From Lachnospiraceae bacterium (GTDB lineage Bacteria > Bacillota > Clostridia > Lachnospirales > Lachnospiraceae), in contig JAGDCQ010000009.1 in assembly GCA_017958465.1 (NCBI GenBank), positions 1-10,492 on the forward strand: a stretch of DNA of 10,492 bases, read 5' to 3'. The notes under the pieces were generated by a model that had not been told where the DNA came from, did not search any database, and saw nothing but the letters and a program-made list of their open reading frames with translations. Within the stretch, counting starts at the first letter, position 1. Each line of letters starts with the position of its first letter. Positions 1 through 6,035 of the stretch are shown here, piece after piece. The position numbers and the translations under genes are program-made.

Positions 1-820
1 AACGGCAGGGATGGCGCTTAAAGACATGGATGCCGTGGCAGTGACCTACGGGCCGGTGCTTGTGGGCGCGCTCCTTGTGGGAGTGGGCTACGCCAAGGCT
101 CTTGCTTACGGGGCCGGGCTTCCGCTGGTGCCGGTGCACCACATAGAAGGGCATATTTCCGCGAATTTCATTTCCCATCCGGATCTTGAGCCGCCTTTTA
201 TGTGCCTTGTGGTTTCCGGCGGCCACACGCATCTTGTGGAGGTCAAGGATTACGGTGAGTACGTGATCCTCGGAAGGACCCAGGATGATGCGGCGGGAGA
301 GGCTTTTGACAAGGTTGCGAGGGCTATAGGCCTCGGATACCCGGGAGGCCCGAAGATCGATAAAGCCGCAAAAGAGGGGGACCCGGATGCTTACCCGTTC
401 CCAAGGGCAAAAATATCCGATTCGCCTTATGATTTCAGCTTCAGCGGCTTAAAGTCCGCAGTGCTGAATTTCCTGAACAAAGAAGAGATGATGGGACATG
501 AGATCTCGGTGCCGGATGTGGCCGCTTCTTTCCAGAAAGCCGTTGTGGATGTGCTTGTGAGCCACACTGTGGAGGCCGCAAAGGAACAGGGCTTTAGGAA
601 GGTTGCCCTTGCCGGCGGTGTGGCGTCCAACAGCTCTCTTCGCGAAGGGATGCGCCTGGCCTGCGAGAAGGCCGGATTTGAGCTCTTTTATCCGGATCCT
701 GTTCTTTGTACCGACAACGCTGCAATGATAGGCGCTGCAGCCTTCTATGAGTTTGAGAAGGGCGTAAGAGCGGGCCTTGACCTTAACGCAGTTCCAAACC
801 TCCCTTTGGGTTCAAGGTAA
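1..820 (+). CDS. tsaD: tRNA N6-adenosine threonylcarbamoyltransferase TsaD, 5'-truncated by the window
   Basis: This is the C-terminal 272 or so residues of TsaD (also called Gcp/YgjD), the catalytic subunit that transfers threonylcarbamoyl from TC-AMP to A37 of ANN-reading tRNAs in the cytoplasm. The frame is open from the first bases (T-A-G-M-A-L-K-D), so the ATG at 11 is internal. About 65-70 N-terminal residues lie outside the window, judging from the usual length near 340. Visible family signatures are the metal-binding HHIEGH, the SGGHTHL ATP-binding segment, DDAAGEAFDKVAR, the GYPGGP loop, FSFSGLKSAV, LAGGVASNSSLR and the C-terminal CTDNAAMIGAA. One oddity is that the normally conserved GPGLVGALLVG segment reads GPVLVGALLVG, with Gly replaced by Val near position 57. 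The gene is followed after 21 bp by ispD and probably shares its transcript. The identification is very secure. Confidence 0.96.
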   Translation, partial: TAGMALKDMDAVAVTYGPVLVGALLVGVGYAKALAYGAGLPLVPVHHIEGHISANFISHPDLEPPFMCLVVSGGHTHLVEVKDYGEYVILGRTQDDAAGEAFDKVARAIGLGYPGGPKIDKAAKEGDPDAYPFPRAKISDSPYDFSFSGLKSAVLNFLNKEEMMGHEISVPDVAASFQKAVVDVLVSHTVEAAKEQGFRKVALAGGVASNSSLREGMRLACEKAGFELFYPDPVLCTDNAAMIGAAAFYEFEKGVRAGLDLNAVPNLPLGSR

Positions 821-841
821 GGGACTTTTTCCGGAGGTTTT

Positions 842-1537
842 ATGAAATATTCTGCTATTGTCACGGCTGCCGGCAGAGGCGCAAGGATGGGGAGCAAAAC
901 CCCGAAGCAATATCTTGACCTTTGCGGAAAGCCGGTCATATATCATTCGCTTGCGGCCTTTGAAAAGTGCGGTGTGGACGAGATCATAATCACCTGCACT
1001 CCGGGGGACGAAAGTTTTATACGCGCGGAGATCGTGGAAAAGTACGGGATCTCCTGCGTATCCGCAATAGTCCCGGGGGGCAGCGAGCGGAGCATCTCCG
1101 TAAGGAACGGCATCCTTGCAGCCGGGGGCGACTTTGTTTTGATACATGACGCTGCGCGGCCTTTGATCTCAAAAGACCTTATAAGCCGCTGTATGGAGGC
1201 TGTGGAGCGCTTTGGAGCGTGTGTTCCGGCCACCCCTGTGACCGATACTGTGAAGGAGGCCGACAGCGAGGGCAATGCCTTGAAAACCCTTGACAGGAGC
1301 AGGCTCTTTGCGGTACAGACACCCCAGTGCTTTGAAAGGGATCTTATCCTTAAAGCCTATAAAAAGCTTGAAGAAAGCGGGATTTTGGCGTCTAAAGTAA
1401 CAGACGACGCTTCGGTCGTTGAACTGTCGGGCCTTGCGAAGGTAAAGCTTCTTGAGGGCGACCTCGATAATATCAAGCTCACGACAAAGAGGGATCTTTT
1501 CATCGCAGAAGTGCTCAAAAGCCGTGAAAGTGTATGA
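842..1537 (+). CDS. ispD: 2-C-methyl-D-erythritol 4-phosphate cytidylyltransferase IspD
   Basis: IspD (YgbP) couples CTP with MEP to give CDP-ME in the non-mevalonate isoprenoid pathway, in the cytoplasm. The protein has 231 residues, the normal length for a stand-alone enzyme not fused to IspF. The nucleotide-binding loop TAAGRGARMGSKTPKQY lies at about residues 8-24, with R15 and K22 at the catalytic positions known in the family. DAARP is at 103-107, TDTVK follows, then FAVQTPQCF, VTDDASV and NIKLTT with K212. The ATG at 842 is preceded by a good Shine-Dalgarno, GGAGGT at 833-838. It lies 21 bp after tsaD, which suggests co-transcription. No convincing terminator follows directly, so some transcripts may read into the exporter leader downstream. 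Confidence 0.96.
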   Translation: MKYSAIVTAAGRGARMGSKTPKQYLDLCGKPVIYHSLAAFEKCGVDEIIITCTPGDESFIRAEIVEKYGISCVSAIVPGGSERSISVRNGILAAGGDFVLIHDAARPLISKDLISRCMEAVERFGACVPATPVTDTVKEADSEGNALKTLDRSRLFAVQTPQCFERDLILKAYKKLEESGILASKVTDDASVVELSGLAKVKLLEGDLDNIKLTTKRDLFIAEVLKSRESV

Positions 1538-1565
1538 CCCGTAACATAACAGACAAATTAACATA

Positions 1566-1583
1566 AACACAAATTTTTGTGTT
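1566..1583. promoter_or_regulatory. Perfect inverted repeat overlapping the -35 box of the exporter promoter
   Basis: AACACAAA-TT-TTTGTGTT is a perfect 8+8 bp palindrome with a 2-bp centre. Its right edge overlaps the first two bases of the TTGACA box at 1582. The placement fits an operator for a dimeric repressor or activator. No regulator gene lies directly next to it, so the binding protein is unknown. It is too AT-rich and lacks a following T-tract, so it is unlikely to be a terminator for ispD. Confidence 0.4.
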
Positions 1584-1610
1584 GACATTGGTTTAAAACA
1601 GTGTTATTTT
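1582..1610 (+). promoter_or_regulatory. Predicted sigma-A promoter of the ABC exporter leader
   Basis: A perfect -35 TTGACA (1582-1587) is followed by a 17-bp spacer and TATTTT (1605-1610), which is preceded by TG at 1602-1603 (extended -10). Transcription would start near 1617. The transcript would begin about 40 nt before the Shine-Dalgarno of the small leader ORF and about 160 nt before the intrinsic terminator. Confidence 0.65.
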
Positions 1611-1673
1611 TATGGAGTCGGAGCCAATGATCACGGGTTCCGGTAAAATTATAAGAAGGAGGTAAGCTTTAAG

Positions 1674-1745
1674 ATGATCATGTTATTTGGAAAAGTAAAT
1701 TCGGTTTCTTCATCAAAGCTTGCCCCGGTTGGATCTTCACTTTGA
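1674..1745 (+). CDS. Putative 23-residue leader peptide upstream of the ABC exporter
   Basis: This short ORF starts at ATG 1674 and stops at TGA 1743-1745. It begins MIMLFGKVNS, ends KLAPVGSSL, and has six serines, three of them consecutive at residues 12-14. Its ribosome binding site AGAAGGAGGT (1654-1663) is among the strongest in the window and is placed 10 nt before the ATG. An in-frame ATG at 1680 is less well spaced. The ORF lies between a strong promoter and an intrinsic terminator. Its start codon falls in one arm of a leader hairpin, and its codons 14-19 overlap the strand that can disrupt the terminator. I do not recognise the peptide. I infer a regulatory leader peptide whose translation, rather than its product, matters. 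It could instead be a small secreted or membrane peptide, but it is not clearly hydrophobic. Confidence 0.6.
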   Translation: MIMLFGKVNSVSSSKLAPVGSSL

Positions 1746-1776
1746 ATTGATCAGTGTTTCATTCAGTGTATTCTAT

Positions 1777-1807
1777 TACCGCGGCAGCTTTACCGCGGTA
1801 TTTTTTT
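1777..1807 (+). terminator. Intrinsic terminator inside the exporter leader
   Basis: TACCGCGG (1777-1784) pairs perfectly with CCGCGGTA (1793-1800) around the loop CAGCTTTA, and seven Ts follow (1801-1807). It lies 32 nt after the leader ORF stop and 186 nt before the first exporter gene. As no other gene ends here, it is best explained as a conditional (attenuation) terminator. The alternative is that it ends a free small RNA of about 190 nt, or ends tsaD-ispD read-through. Confidence 0.8.
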
Positions 1808-1834
1808 GCGCTTTTTGCGCATCTTGTTTTCATG

Positions 1835-1980
1835 CCTGTCACTTTTCGGCTTGTGACAGGAGTCAATATCACCCGCGGTTAAAGAAAGATGGATCAAAGA
1901 CGCGACAGGGGATTTTTATGCCCGCATACAGAAACTATGCCTGCATATAATAATGCGATTCCCGTATTCTGCAGGTCGCG
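1835..1980 (+). promoter_or_regulatory. Structured 5' UTR between the terminator and the first exporter gene, with a 10-codon mini-ORF
   Basis: After the terminator a second perfect hairpin, CCTGTCAC (1835-1842) / GTGACAGG (1853-1860), has no T-tract. Further on, CGCGAC (1901-1906) pairs with GTCGCG (1975-1980) around an inner stem CTGCA (1941-1945) / TGCAG (1970-1974) and AATGCG / CGTATT (1952-1957 / 1963-1968, one G-U pair). The structure ends just before the ribosome binding site of the exporter gene at 1982. A mini-ORF (MPAYRNYACI, 1918-1950) inside it has a modest AGGGG at 1907-1911. Whether the mini-ORF is translated is unknown. The hairpins could stabilise the read-through mRNA or adjust translation. 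Confidence 0.35.
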
Positions 1981-1993
1981 AGGGAGGTTATTT

Positions 1994-3700
1994 ATGAAAA
2001 AGATCACTGCCTATATGGCAAAGTATAAGTGGCGGTACATCATTGGCACGGTCAGCCTTCTGATCGCTGTTGTGATCGATAATATCACGCCACAGGTAAC
2101 AAAAAGGATAGTTGACGACGTAATTGAAAAGGGAAACCTGGATATCCTGCTCCCGAGCCTTGGGATAATCCTTGCCATAACGCTTGGACGCACGTTTTTC
2201 CAGTATACCAAGGAATACAATTTCGATATGTGCGGCTGCGGCGTGGCTACGGATCTGAGAAAGGACCTTTTCAGACACGTCCAGGGACTTTCGGTAGATT
2301 ATTTTGACGAGACAAACACAGGCGAGATCATGTCAAGGCTCACCTGGGATATCGACAATGTGTGGGGCGGCATCGGTTTTATCGGTATGCTGCTGGTTGA
2401 GATCGTTCTGCACGTAGGGATCGTGCTTTTCTGCATGTTCAGGCTTTCGCCCGTGCTTTCGATCCTGCCATGCGCGCTGCTCCCGGTGGCTTTTGCCCTT
2501 GCAATATTCGTTGAGAAGAAGCTCGACAAGGTCTATGACGATATTTCCGATGAAAGTGCGGCAATGAACACCGTCGCAGAGGAAAACATCTCCGGGACCC
2601 GCACGGTTAAGGCATTTGCAAGAGAACGCTTCGAGATCGACAAGTTCCTTTCCCACAACAGGAAGTATTACGACCTCAACATGAAGCAGTCGAAGGTTAT
2701 GATGAACTTCTTCCCGCTTTTCGGGTTCATCACTAAAATTCTGCCCGTGGTAACGATACTTATCGGGGGTATGCTCATCATAAACGGCGACATCACACTC
2801 GGAACGCTGATAGCGTTCGTTTCCTACTGCAATTACCTGGTGTGGCCGGTGGAGAACATCGGCTGGGTATCGAACGAGATAGCAAACTTTTTCGCTTCCT
2901 TCAAGAAACTGAAGAAGCTTGCGGCTGCAAAGCCTGCCATAACCGAGCCTGAGAACGCTGTTGTCCTTGACAAGGTAAGCGGACATATCACTTTTGATGA
3001 CATTTCCTTTACCGTTAAGGGAAAGGAAGTACTGAAGGATGTTTCCTTCGACCTTGCGCCCGGGCATACCCTTGGGATCATGGGTGCCACAGGTTCCGGC
3101 AAAACATCGATATTTACGATGCTTTTCAGGTTTTACGACCCGACGAAGGGCAGGGTTCTCCTTGACGGGAGGGATATAAAGACGCTCAGCCTTTCAAATC
3201 TTCGCAGCAGCATGGCTCAGGTTTCCCAGGATGTGTTCCTGTTTTCGGACACGATAAAGGAAAACGTGAGGTTCGGCAGGAAGAAGGATACCACCGACGA
3301 AAACATCGAGGAGTCCCTTAAGGAGGCTGCAGCAGGCTTTGTGAGCGAGCTTCCGGACGGGACGGATACGGTCATCGGCGAGCGCGGAGTCGGGCTTTCC
3401 GGCGGTCAGAAGCAGAGGCTGTCCATTGCAAGGGCACTCTCCAAGCACGCGCCTGTGCTGGTGCTTGACGACTGTACTTCCGCACTTGACACCGAGACAG
3501 AACAGTATATCCAGCAGACACTGAAAAAGCTGGAAAACACAACAAAGATCATTATTTCACACCGTATTTCGGCTGTGTGCGATGCGGATGAGATCATTTT
3601 CCTCAAGGACGGCGCGGTTTTTGAGCGCGGAACACATGAGGAGCTTCTTGCAAAGCACGGCCTGTATTACGAGACCTACGCCGCCCAGATAGGGGCGTAA
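1994..3700 (+). CDS. Heterodimeric ABC exporter, subunit 1 (degenerate ATPase site, BmrC/LmrC/TM287-like)
   Basis: This is a half-transporter of 568 residues with an N-terminal six-helix exporter domain (membrane segments near 14-32, 52-72, 126-149, 152-173, 242-264 and 269-288) and a C-terminal ATPase domain. The ATPase motifs are Walker A GATGSGKTS (364-372), Q-loop Q412, signature LSGGQ (468-472), Walker B ending D492, and H-loop H523. The residue after the Walker B Asp is D493 instead of the catalytic Glu. The A-loop aromatic also appears to be absent (SFTVKGKEV). The start at 1994 is chosen because GGGAGG lies 6 nt upstream and the protein begins MKKITAYMAK; an upstream in-frame ATG at 1889 lacks a ribosome binding site and adds 35 unrelated residues. 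The partner gene follows after 32 bp. The pair probably exports drugs or other amphiphilic compounds. The substrate cannot be read from the sequence. Confidence 0.93.
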   Translation: MKKITAYMAKYKWRYIIGTVSLLIAVVIDNITPQVTKRIVDDVIEKGNLDILLPSLGIILAITLGRTFFQYTKEYNFDMCGCGVATDLRKDLFRHVQGLSVDYFDETNTGEIMSRLTWDIDNVWGGIGFIGMLLVEIVLHVGIVLFCMFRLSPVLSILPCALLPVAFALAIFVEKKLDKVYDDISDESAAMNTVAEENISGTRTVKAFARERFEIDKFLSHNRKYYDLNMKQSKVMMNFFPLFGFITKILPVVTILIGGMLIINGDITLGTLIAFVSYCNYLVWPVENIGWVSNEIANFFASFKKLKKLAAAKPAITEPENAVVLDKVSGHITFDDISFTVKGKEVLKDVSFDLAPGHTLGIMGATGSGKTSIFTMLFRFYDPTKGRVLLDGRDIKTLSLSNLRSSMAQVSQDVFLFSDTIKENVRFGRKKDTTDENIEESLKEAAAGFVSELPDGTDTVIGERGVGLSGGQKQRLSIARALSKHAPVLVLDDCTSALDTETEQYIQQTLKKLENTTKIIISHRISAVCDADEIIFLKDGAVFERGTHEELLAKHGLYYETYAAQIGA

Positions 3701-3732
3701 GGCGGCTTGCGATAATACGGAAAGGAGTATGT

Positions 3733-5502
3733 ATGGATTCTATAAATACAGTCAGGCAGGATGAGAACACCCGGATGACTAAAAAATCCGAGACCCTCAT
3801 ACGCCTGCTTAAATACCTGGTTAATTACAAAGGGCTTATCGTAGGGGTGCTCTTTACCATGGGCCTCAGCATAGCGATAACGCTCATAAACCCGCTTATT
3901 GCGGAGCGTGCCATCAATGTGCACATAAAGAACAGAGATATGCAGTCCCTTGTTTCGATCTCGGTACTTGCCATAGTCCTTAATGTGGCGCTTGCGCTCC
4001 TTACGAGGCTCAGGATGTACCTTATGGCGCTTATGTCCAATGATGTGCTGATAAAGATAAGGCTCCAGCTTTATGAACACCTTCAGAAGCTCGGGCTCAA
4101 GTTCTTCGATTCAAGGCCTGCGGGGAAGATAATAGCCCGCGTAATGGGAGATGTAAACTCCCTTAAGGGTGTGCTCTCGGATACGGTGACAACGCTGCTT
4201 CCGCAGTTCCTCACCCTTGCGGCGGTCATGTTCATAATGTTTTCCAAGAATGTGATCCTGGCCGTTGCATGTCTGATCTCATTCCCGCTGCTCACTTTCG
4301 GGCTTCTTTACATCCAGAACAGATGCCGCGAGCTGTGGCATGTTCACAGGAAGAAGAGCTCCAACCTTTCGGGCTTCATCCATGAGGATATTGCCGGTAT
4401 AAGGGTCATCCAGAGCTTTGCTGCGGAAGAGGAGACGAACGAAACGCTCGATACCATGAACCGCGAAAACCACGATACTTTTAAGTATGCGGTCAGGATC
4501 AATGATGCTTTCGGGCCCGTCATCGAATTTTGCTCGGGAATTGCAACCATCTGCCTGTATTATGCGGGGGTAAAGCTTTCCGGAGCCGAGCCTGCGCCGG
4601 TGGGAACGCTCCTTGCGTTCGTAACCTACTCGTCAATGGTCTGGAACCCCATCATGCAGCTTGGAAACCTCTACAACCAGTTTGTAAGGAACATTGCGGG
4701 GGCGGAGAGGATTTTTGAGATCCTCGACACAGAACCTGAGATCACCGACGCATCGGATGCGAAGGAGCTGCCTGAGATACAAGGGGAAGTGGAGTTTAGG
4801 AATGTTTCCTTCTCCTATGACAACGTAAAGGAAGTGCTCGAGGATGTTTCCTTCAAGGTGAAGCCGGGGGAGACCATTGCGCTTGTGGGGCCCACAGGTG
4901 CCGGAAAATCCACTATCGCAAACCTTGTTTGCCGTTTTTATGATGTGCAAAAGGGTGAGGTGCTGATCGACGGGATAAACATAAGCTCAGTGACCACAGC
5001 AAGCCTCAGGGCGCAGATGGGTGTCATGACCCAGGACAATTTCCTCTTTACGGGGACCATAAAGGAAAATATCCGCTACGGCAAGCTTGACGCAACAGAC
5101 GAGGAGATAGTGGCAGCGGCAAAGGCTGTACATGCCCACGAATTCATCGTGAAAATGAAGGACGGGTACGACACCGAGCTTTCCGAGCGCGGTGCCGGGC
5201 TTTCCGCCGGTGAAAAGCAGCTTATAGCCTTTGCAAGGACGATGGTTTCTTCACCGAAGATACTTATCCTTGACGAGGCCACATCCTCCATCGACACACA
5301 GACGGAGATCCTTGTGCAGCAGGGCATTGGAGAGCTTCTAAAGGGGCGTACTTCCTTTGTTATCGCCCACAGGCTCTCGACTATAAGAAATGCCGATCGC
5401 ATTTTTGTGGTGAACAACGGCGGTATAGCAGAGTCCGGGACGCATGATGAGCTTATGCAGAAGAAAGGCGAGTATTACGCACTGTATACTGCACAGATGT
5501 AG
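3733..5502 (+). CDS. Heterodimeric ABC exporter, subunit 2 (catalytic Walker B, BmrD/LmrD/TM288-like)
   Basis: This second half-transporter has 589 residues, with a six-helix domain (first segments near 35-57 and 72-100) and an ATPase domain from about 350. The motifs are A-loop Tyr (SFSYDNVKEV), Walker A GPTGAGKST (386-394), Walker B ILILDE with D514 and catalytic E515, D-loop SSID, and H546. The signature reads LSAGE (490-494) instead of LSGGQ. Paired with subunit 1, this gives one competent site (Walker motifs of subunit 2 with LSGGQ of subunit 1) and one degenerate site (Walker motifs of subunit 1 with LSAGE). This is the known arrangement of heterodimeric exporters. The ATG at 3733 has AGGAG at 3723-3727; an ATG at 3729 is out of frame. 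The two genes should share a transcript and form an inner-membrane complex. Multidrug export is the likeliest role. Confidence 0.93.
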   Translation: MDSINTVRQDENTRMTKKSETLIRLLKYLVNYKGLIVGVLFTMGLSIAITLINPLIAERAINVHIKNRDMQSLVSISVLAIVLNVALALLTRLRMYLMALMSNDVLIKIRLQLYEHLQKLGLKFFDSRPAGKIIARVMGDVNSLKGVLSDTVTTLLPQFLTLAAVMFIMFSKNVILAVACLISFPLLTFGLLYIQNRCRELWHVHRKKSSNLSGFIHEDIAGIRVIQSFAAEEETNETLDTMNRENHDTFKYAVRINDAFGPVIEFCSGIATICLYYAGVKLSGAEPAPVGTLLAFVTYSSMVWNPIMQLGNLYNQFVRNIAGAERIFEILDTEPEITDASDAKELPEIQGEVEFRNVSFSYDNVKEVLEDVSFKVKPGETIALVGPTGAGKSTIANLVCRFYDVQKGEVLIDGINISSVTTASLRAQMGVMTQDNFLFTGTIKENIRYGKLDATDEEIVAAAKAVHAHEFIVKMKDGYDTELSERGAGLSAGEKQLIAFARTMVSSPKILILDEATSSIDTQTEILVQQGIGELLKGRTSFVIAHRLSTIRNADRIFVVNNGGIAESGTHDELMQKKGEYYALYTAQM

Positions 5503-5585
5503 GGCGGCAGTTTGCTGTCCTCAGCCCTGCCTGTTAAAAATTATGGCTGAAAGAAAAACAATATCGGAAGCCGTGAAAAAATACC

Positions 5586-5614
5586 TTGACATTTGAAACG
5601 CAAGATGATAAACT
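5586..5614 (+). promoter_or_regulatory. Predicted promoter of the tRNA-Ser pair
   Basis: A perfect TTGACA (5586-5591) is followed after 17 bp by TAAACT (5609-5614). The first tRNA begins at 5629, about 8 nt after the expected start point. The 126 bp between the exporter stop and the tRNA otherwise hold only a weak hairpin without a T-tract. Confidence 0.6.
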
Positions 5615-5628
5615 AACAAAGTGCGTTT

Positions 5629-5714
5629 GGAGAGGTATCGAAGTGGCTATAACGAGGCGGTCTTGAAAACCGTTTGCCCGCAAGGGCACATGGGTTCGAA
5701 TCCCATCCTCTCCG
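5629..5714 (+). tRNA. tRNA-Ser (anticodon UGA)
   Basis: This is an 86-nt class II tRNA. The acceptor stem GGAGAGG pairs with CCTCTCC (5707-5713), with discriminator G at 5714. The D stem is TCG/CGA. The anticodon stem GCGGT/ACCGT encloses the loop CTTGAAA, giving anticodon TGA, which reads UCA and probably other UCN codons. The long variable arm has a GCCC-GCAA-GGGC hairpin, as expected for serine tRNAs. The T arm is ATGGG-TTCGAAT-CCCAT. The CCA end is not encoded. A second serine tRNA follows after 25 nt. Confidence 0.96.
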
Positions 5715-5739
5715 TTTATATGTTTATTTTATTCAGCTT

Positions 5740-5828
5740 GGAGAAGTACCCAAGAGGCTGAAGGGACACCCCTGGAAAGGGTGCAGGTCGTTAATAGCGG
5801 CGCGAGGGTTCAAATCCCTCCTTCTCCG
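5740..5828 (+). tRNA. tRNA-Ser (anticodon GGA)
   Basis: This is an 89-nt class II tRNA. The acceptor stem is GGAGAAG/CTTCTCC (5740-5746 and 5821-5827), with discriminator G at 5828. The D stem is CCC/GGG. The anticodon stem CACCC/GGGTG encloses CTGGAAA, giving anticodon GGA (UCC and UCU codons). The long variable arm contains GTCG/CGGC. The T arm is GAGGG-TTCAAAT-CCCTC. CCA is not encoded. It is co-transcribed with the preceding tRNA-Ser and ends 3 nt before a strong terminator hairpin. Confidence 0.96.
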
Positions 5829-5831
5829 TCG

Positions 5832-5868
5832 GGACAGGAGACCATTTTCGGTTTCCTGTCCTTTTTTT
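5832..5868 (+). terminator. Intrinsic terminator of the tRNA operon
   Basis: GGACAGGAGACC (5832-5843) pairs with GGTTTCCTGTCC (5850-5861), a 12-bp stem with one G-U pair and the six-base loop ATTTTC. Seven Ts follow. This is a strong rho-independent terminator directly after the second tRNA. Confidence 0.93.
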
Positions 5869-5900
5869 CTATAAGCGAAAGCCGCTATTTTACTGGTATG

Positions 5901-5939
5901 CAACCGCCGGTTGACAAATTGAAAAGCCGGGTTTATGGA
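5901..5939 (+). promoter_or_regulatory. Predicted promoter and operator-like dyad upstream of the XRE regulator
   Basis: TTGACA (5911-5916) is followed after 17 bp by a weak TATGGA (5934-5939). A perfect dyad CAACCG-C-CGGTTG (5901-5913) overlaps the first bases of the -35 box. This is a plausible binding site for the XRE protein encoded 97 bp downstream, as XRE regulators often control their own promoters. The weak -10 makes this uncertain. Confidence 0.4.
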
Positions 5940-6035
5940 ATGCCACCGCGAGAAGAAGTACGATGTGTCTACAAAAAAACGCGGAACACATTCGGATGAC
6001 CGGGTGGGAGAAGCGATAATACGGAGGATAGGAAA

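Larger units (their letters stand above)
1654..1807 (+). promoter_or_regulatory. Candidate ribosome-mediated transcription attenuator of the ABC exporter operon
   Basis: Three competing pairings can be drawn by hand. Leader hairpin: AAGCTTT (1664-1670) and GATGA (1673-1677) pair with TCATC (1710-1714) and AAAGCTT (1715-1721), giving 12 bp with a 2-nt bulge; the leader-ORF start codon is inside the stem. Antiterminator: AAAGCT (1715-1720), GCC (1722-1724) and CGGT (1726-1729) pair with ACCG (1778-1781), GGC (1783-1785) and AGCTTT (1786-1791), giving 13 bp with one bulge and one C/C mismatch. Terminator: 1777-1784 pairs with 1793-1800, followed by a T-tract. The leader hairpin blocks the antiterminator, and the antiterminator blocks the terminator. 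A ribosome held at the first codons would cover the left arm of the leader hairpin and free the antiterminator strand. A ribosome reaching the stop would sit on that strand and allow termination. The B. subtilis bmrB-bmrCD leader is known to work on this principle. No folding energies were computed. Confidence 0.6.

Noticed and set aside
1889..1993. Upstream in-frame ATG giving a 603-residue exporter subunit
   Set aside because: There is no ribosome binding site before 1889. The added 35 residues are unlike an exporter N-terminus and overlap the structured leader, while GGGAGG fits the ATG at 1994.
5501..5528. Hairpin AGGGC...GCCCT with inner GGCAG/CTGTC right after the second exporter gene, as a terminator
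   Set aside because: The stem is short and interrupted, and GCCTGTTAAAAATT follows with no T-tract. It is not a convincing intrinsic terminator.
5629..5868. tRNA-Ser genes as an integration site for a mobile element
   Set aside because: There is no integrase, no repeated tRNA 3' end downstream and no change to phage-like genes; the region is followed by a normal terminator and regulator gene.
5781..5999. Open frame running from tRNA-Ser(GGA) through its terminator
   Set aside because: It overlaps the tRNA and terminator, has no ribosome binding site and codes for nothing recognisable.
3709..6025. 13-base identical stretch GCGATAATACGGA before the ribosome binding sites of both the second exporter gene (3709-3721) and the XRE gene (6013-6025)
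   Set aside because: One shared 13-mer is close to chance expectation in a window this size, and part of it is ribosome-binding-site sequence. It is not called a shared regulatory element.
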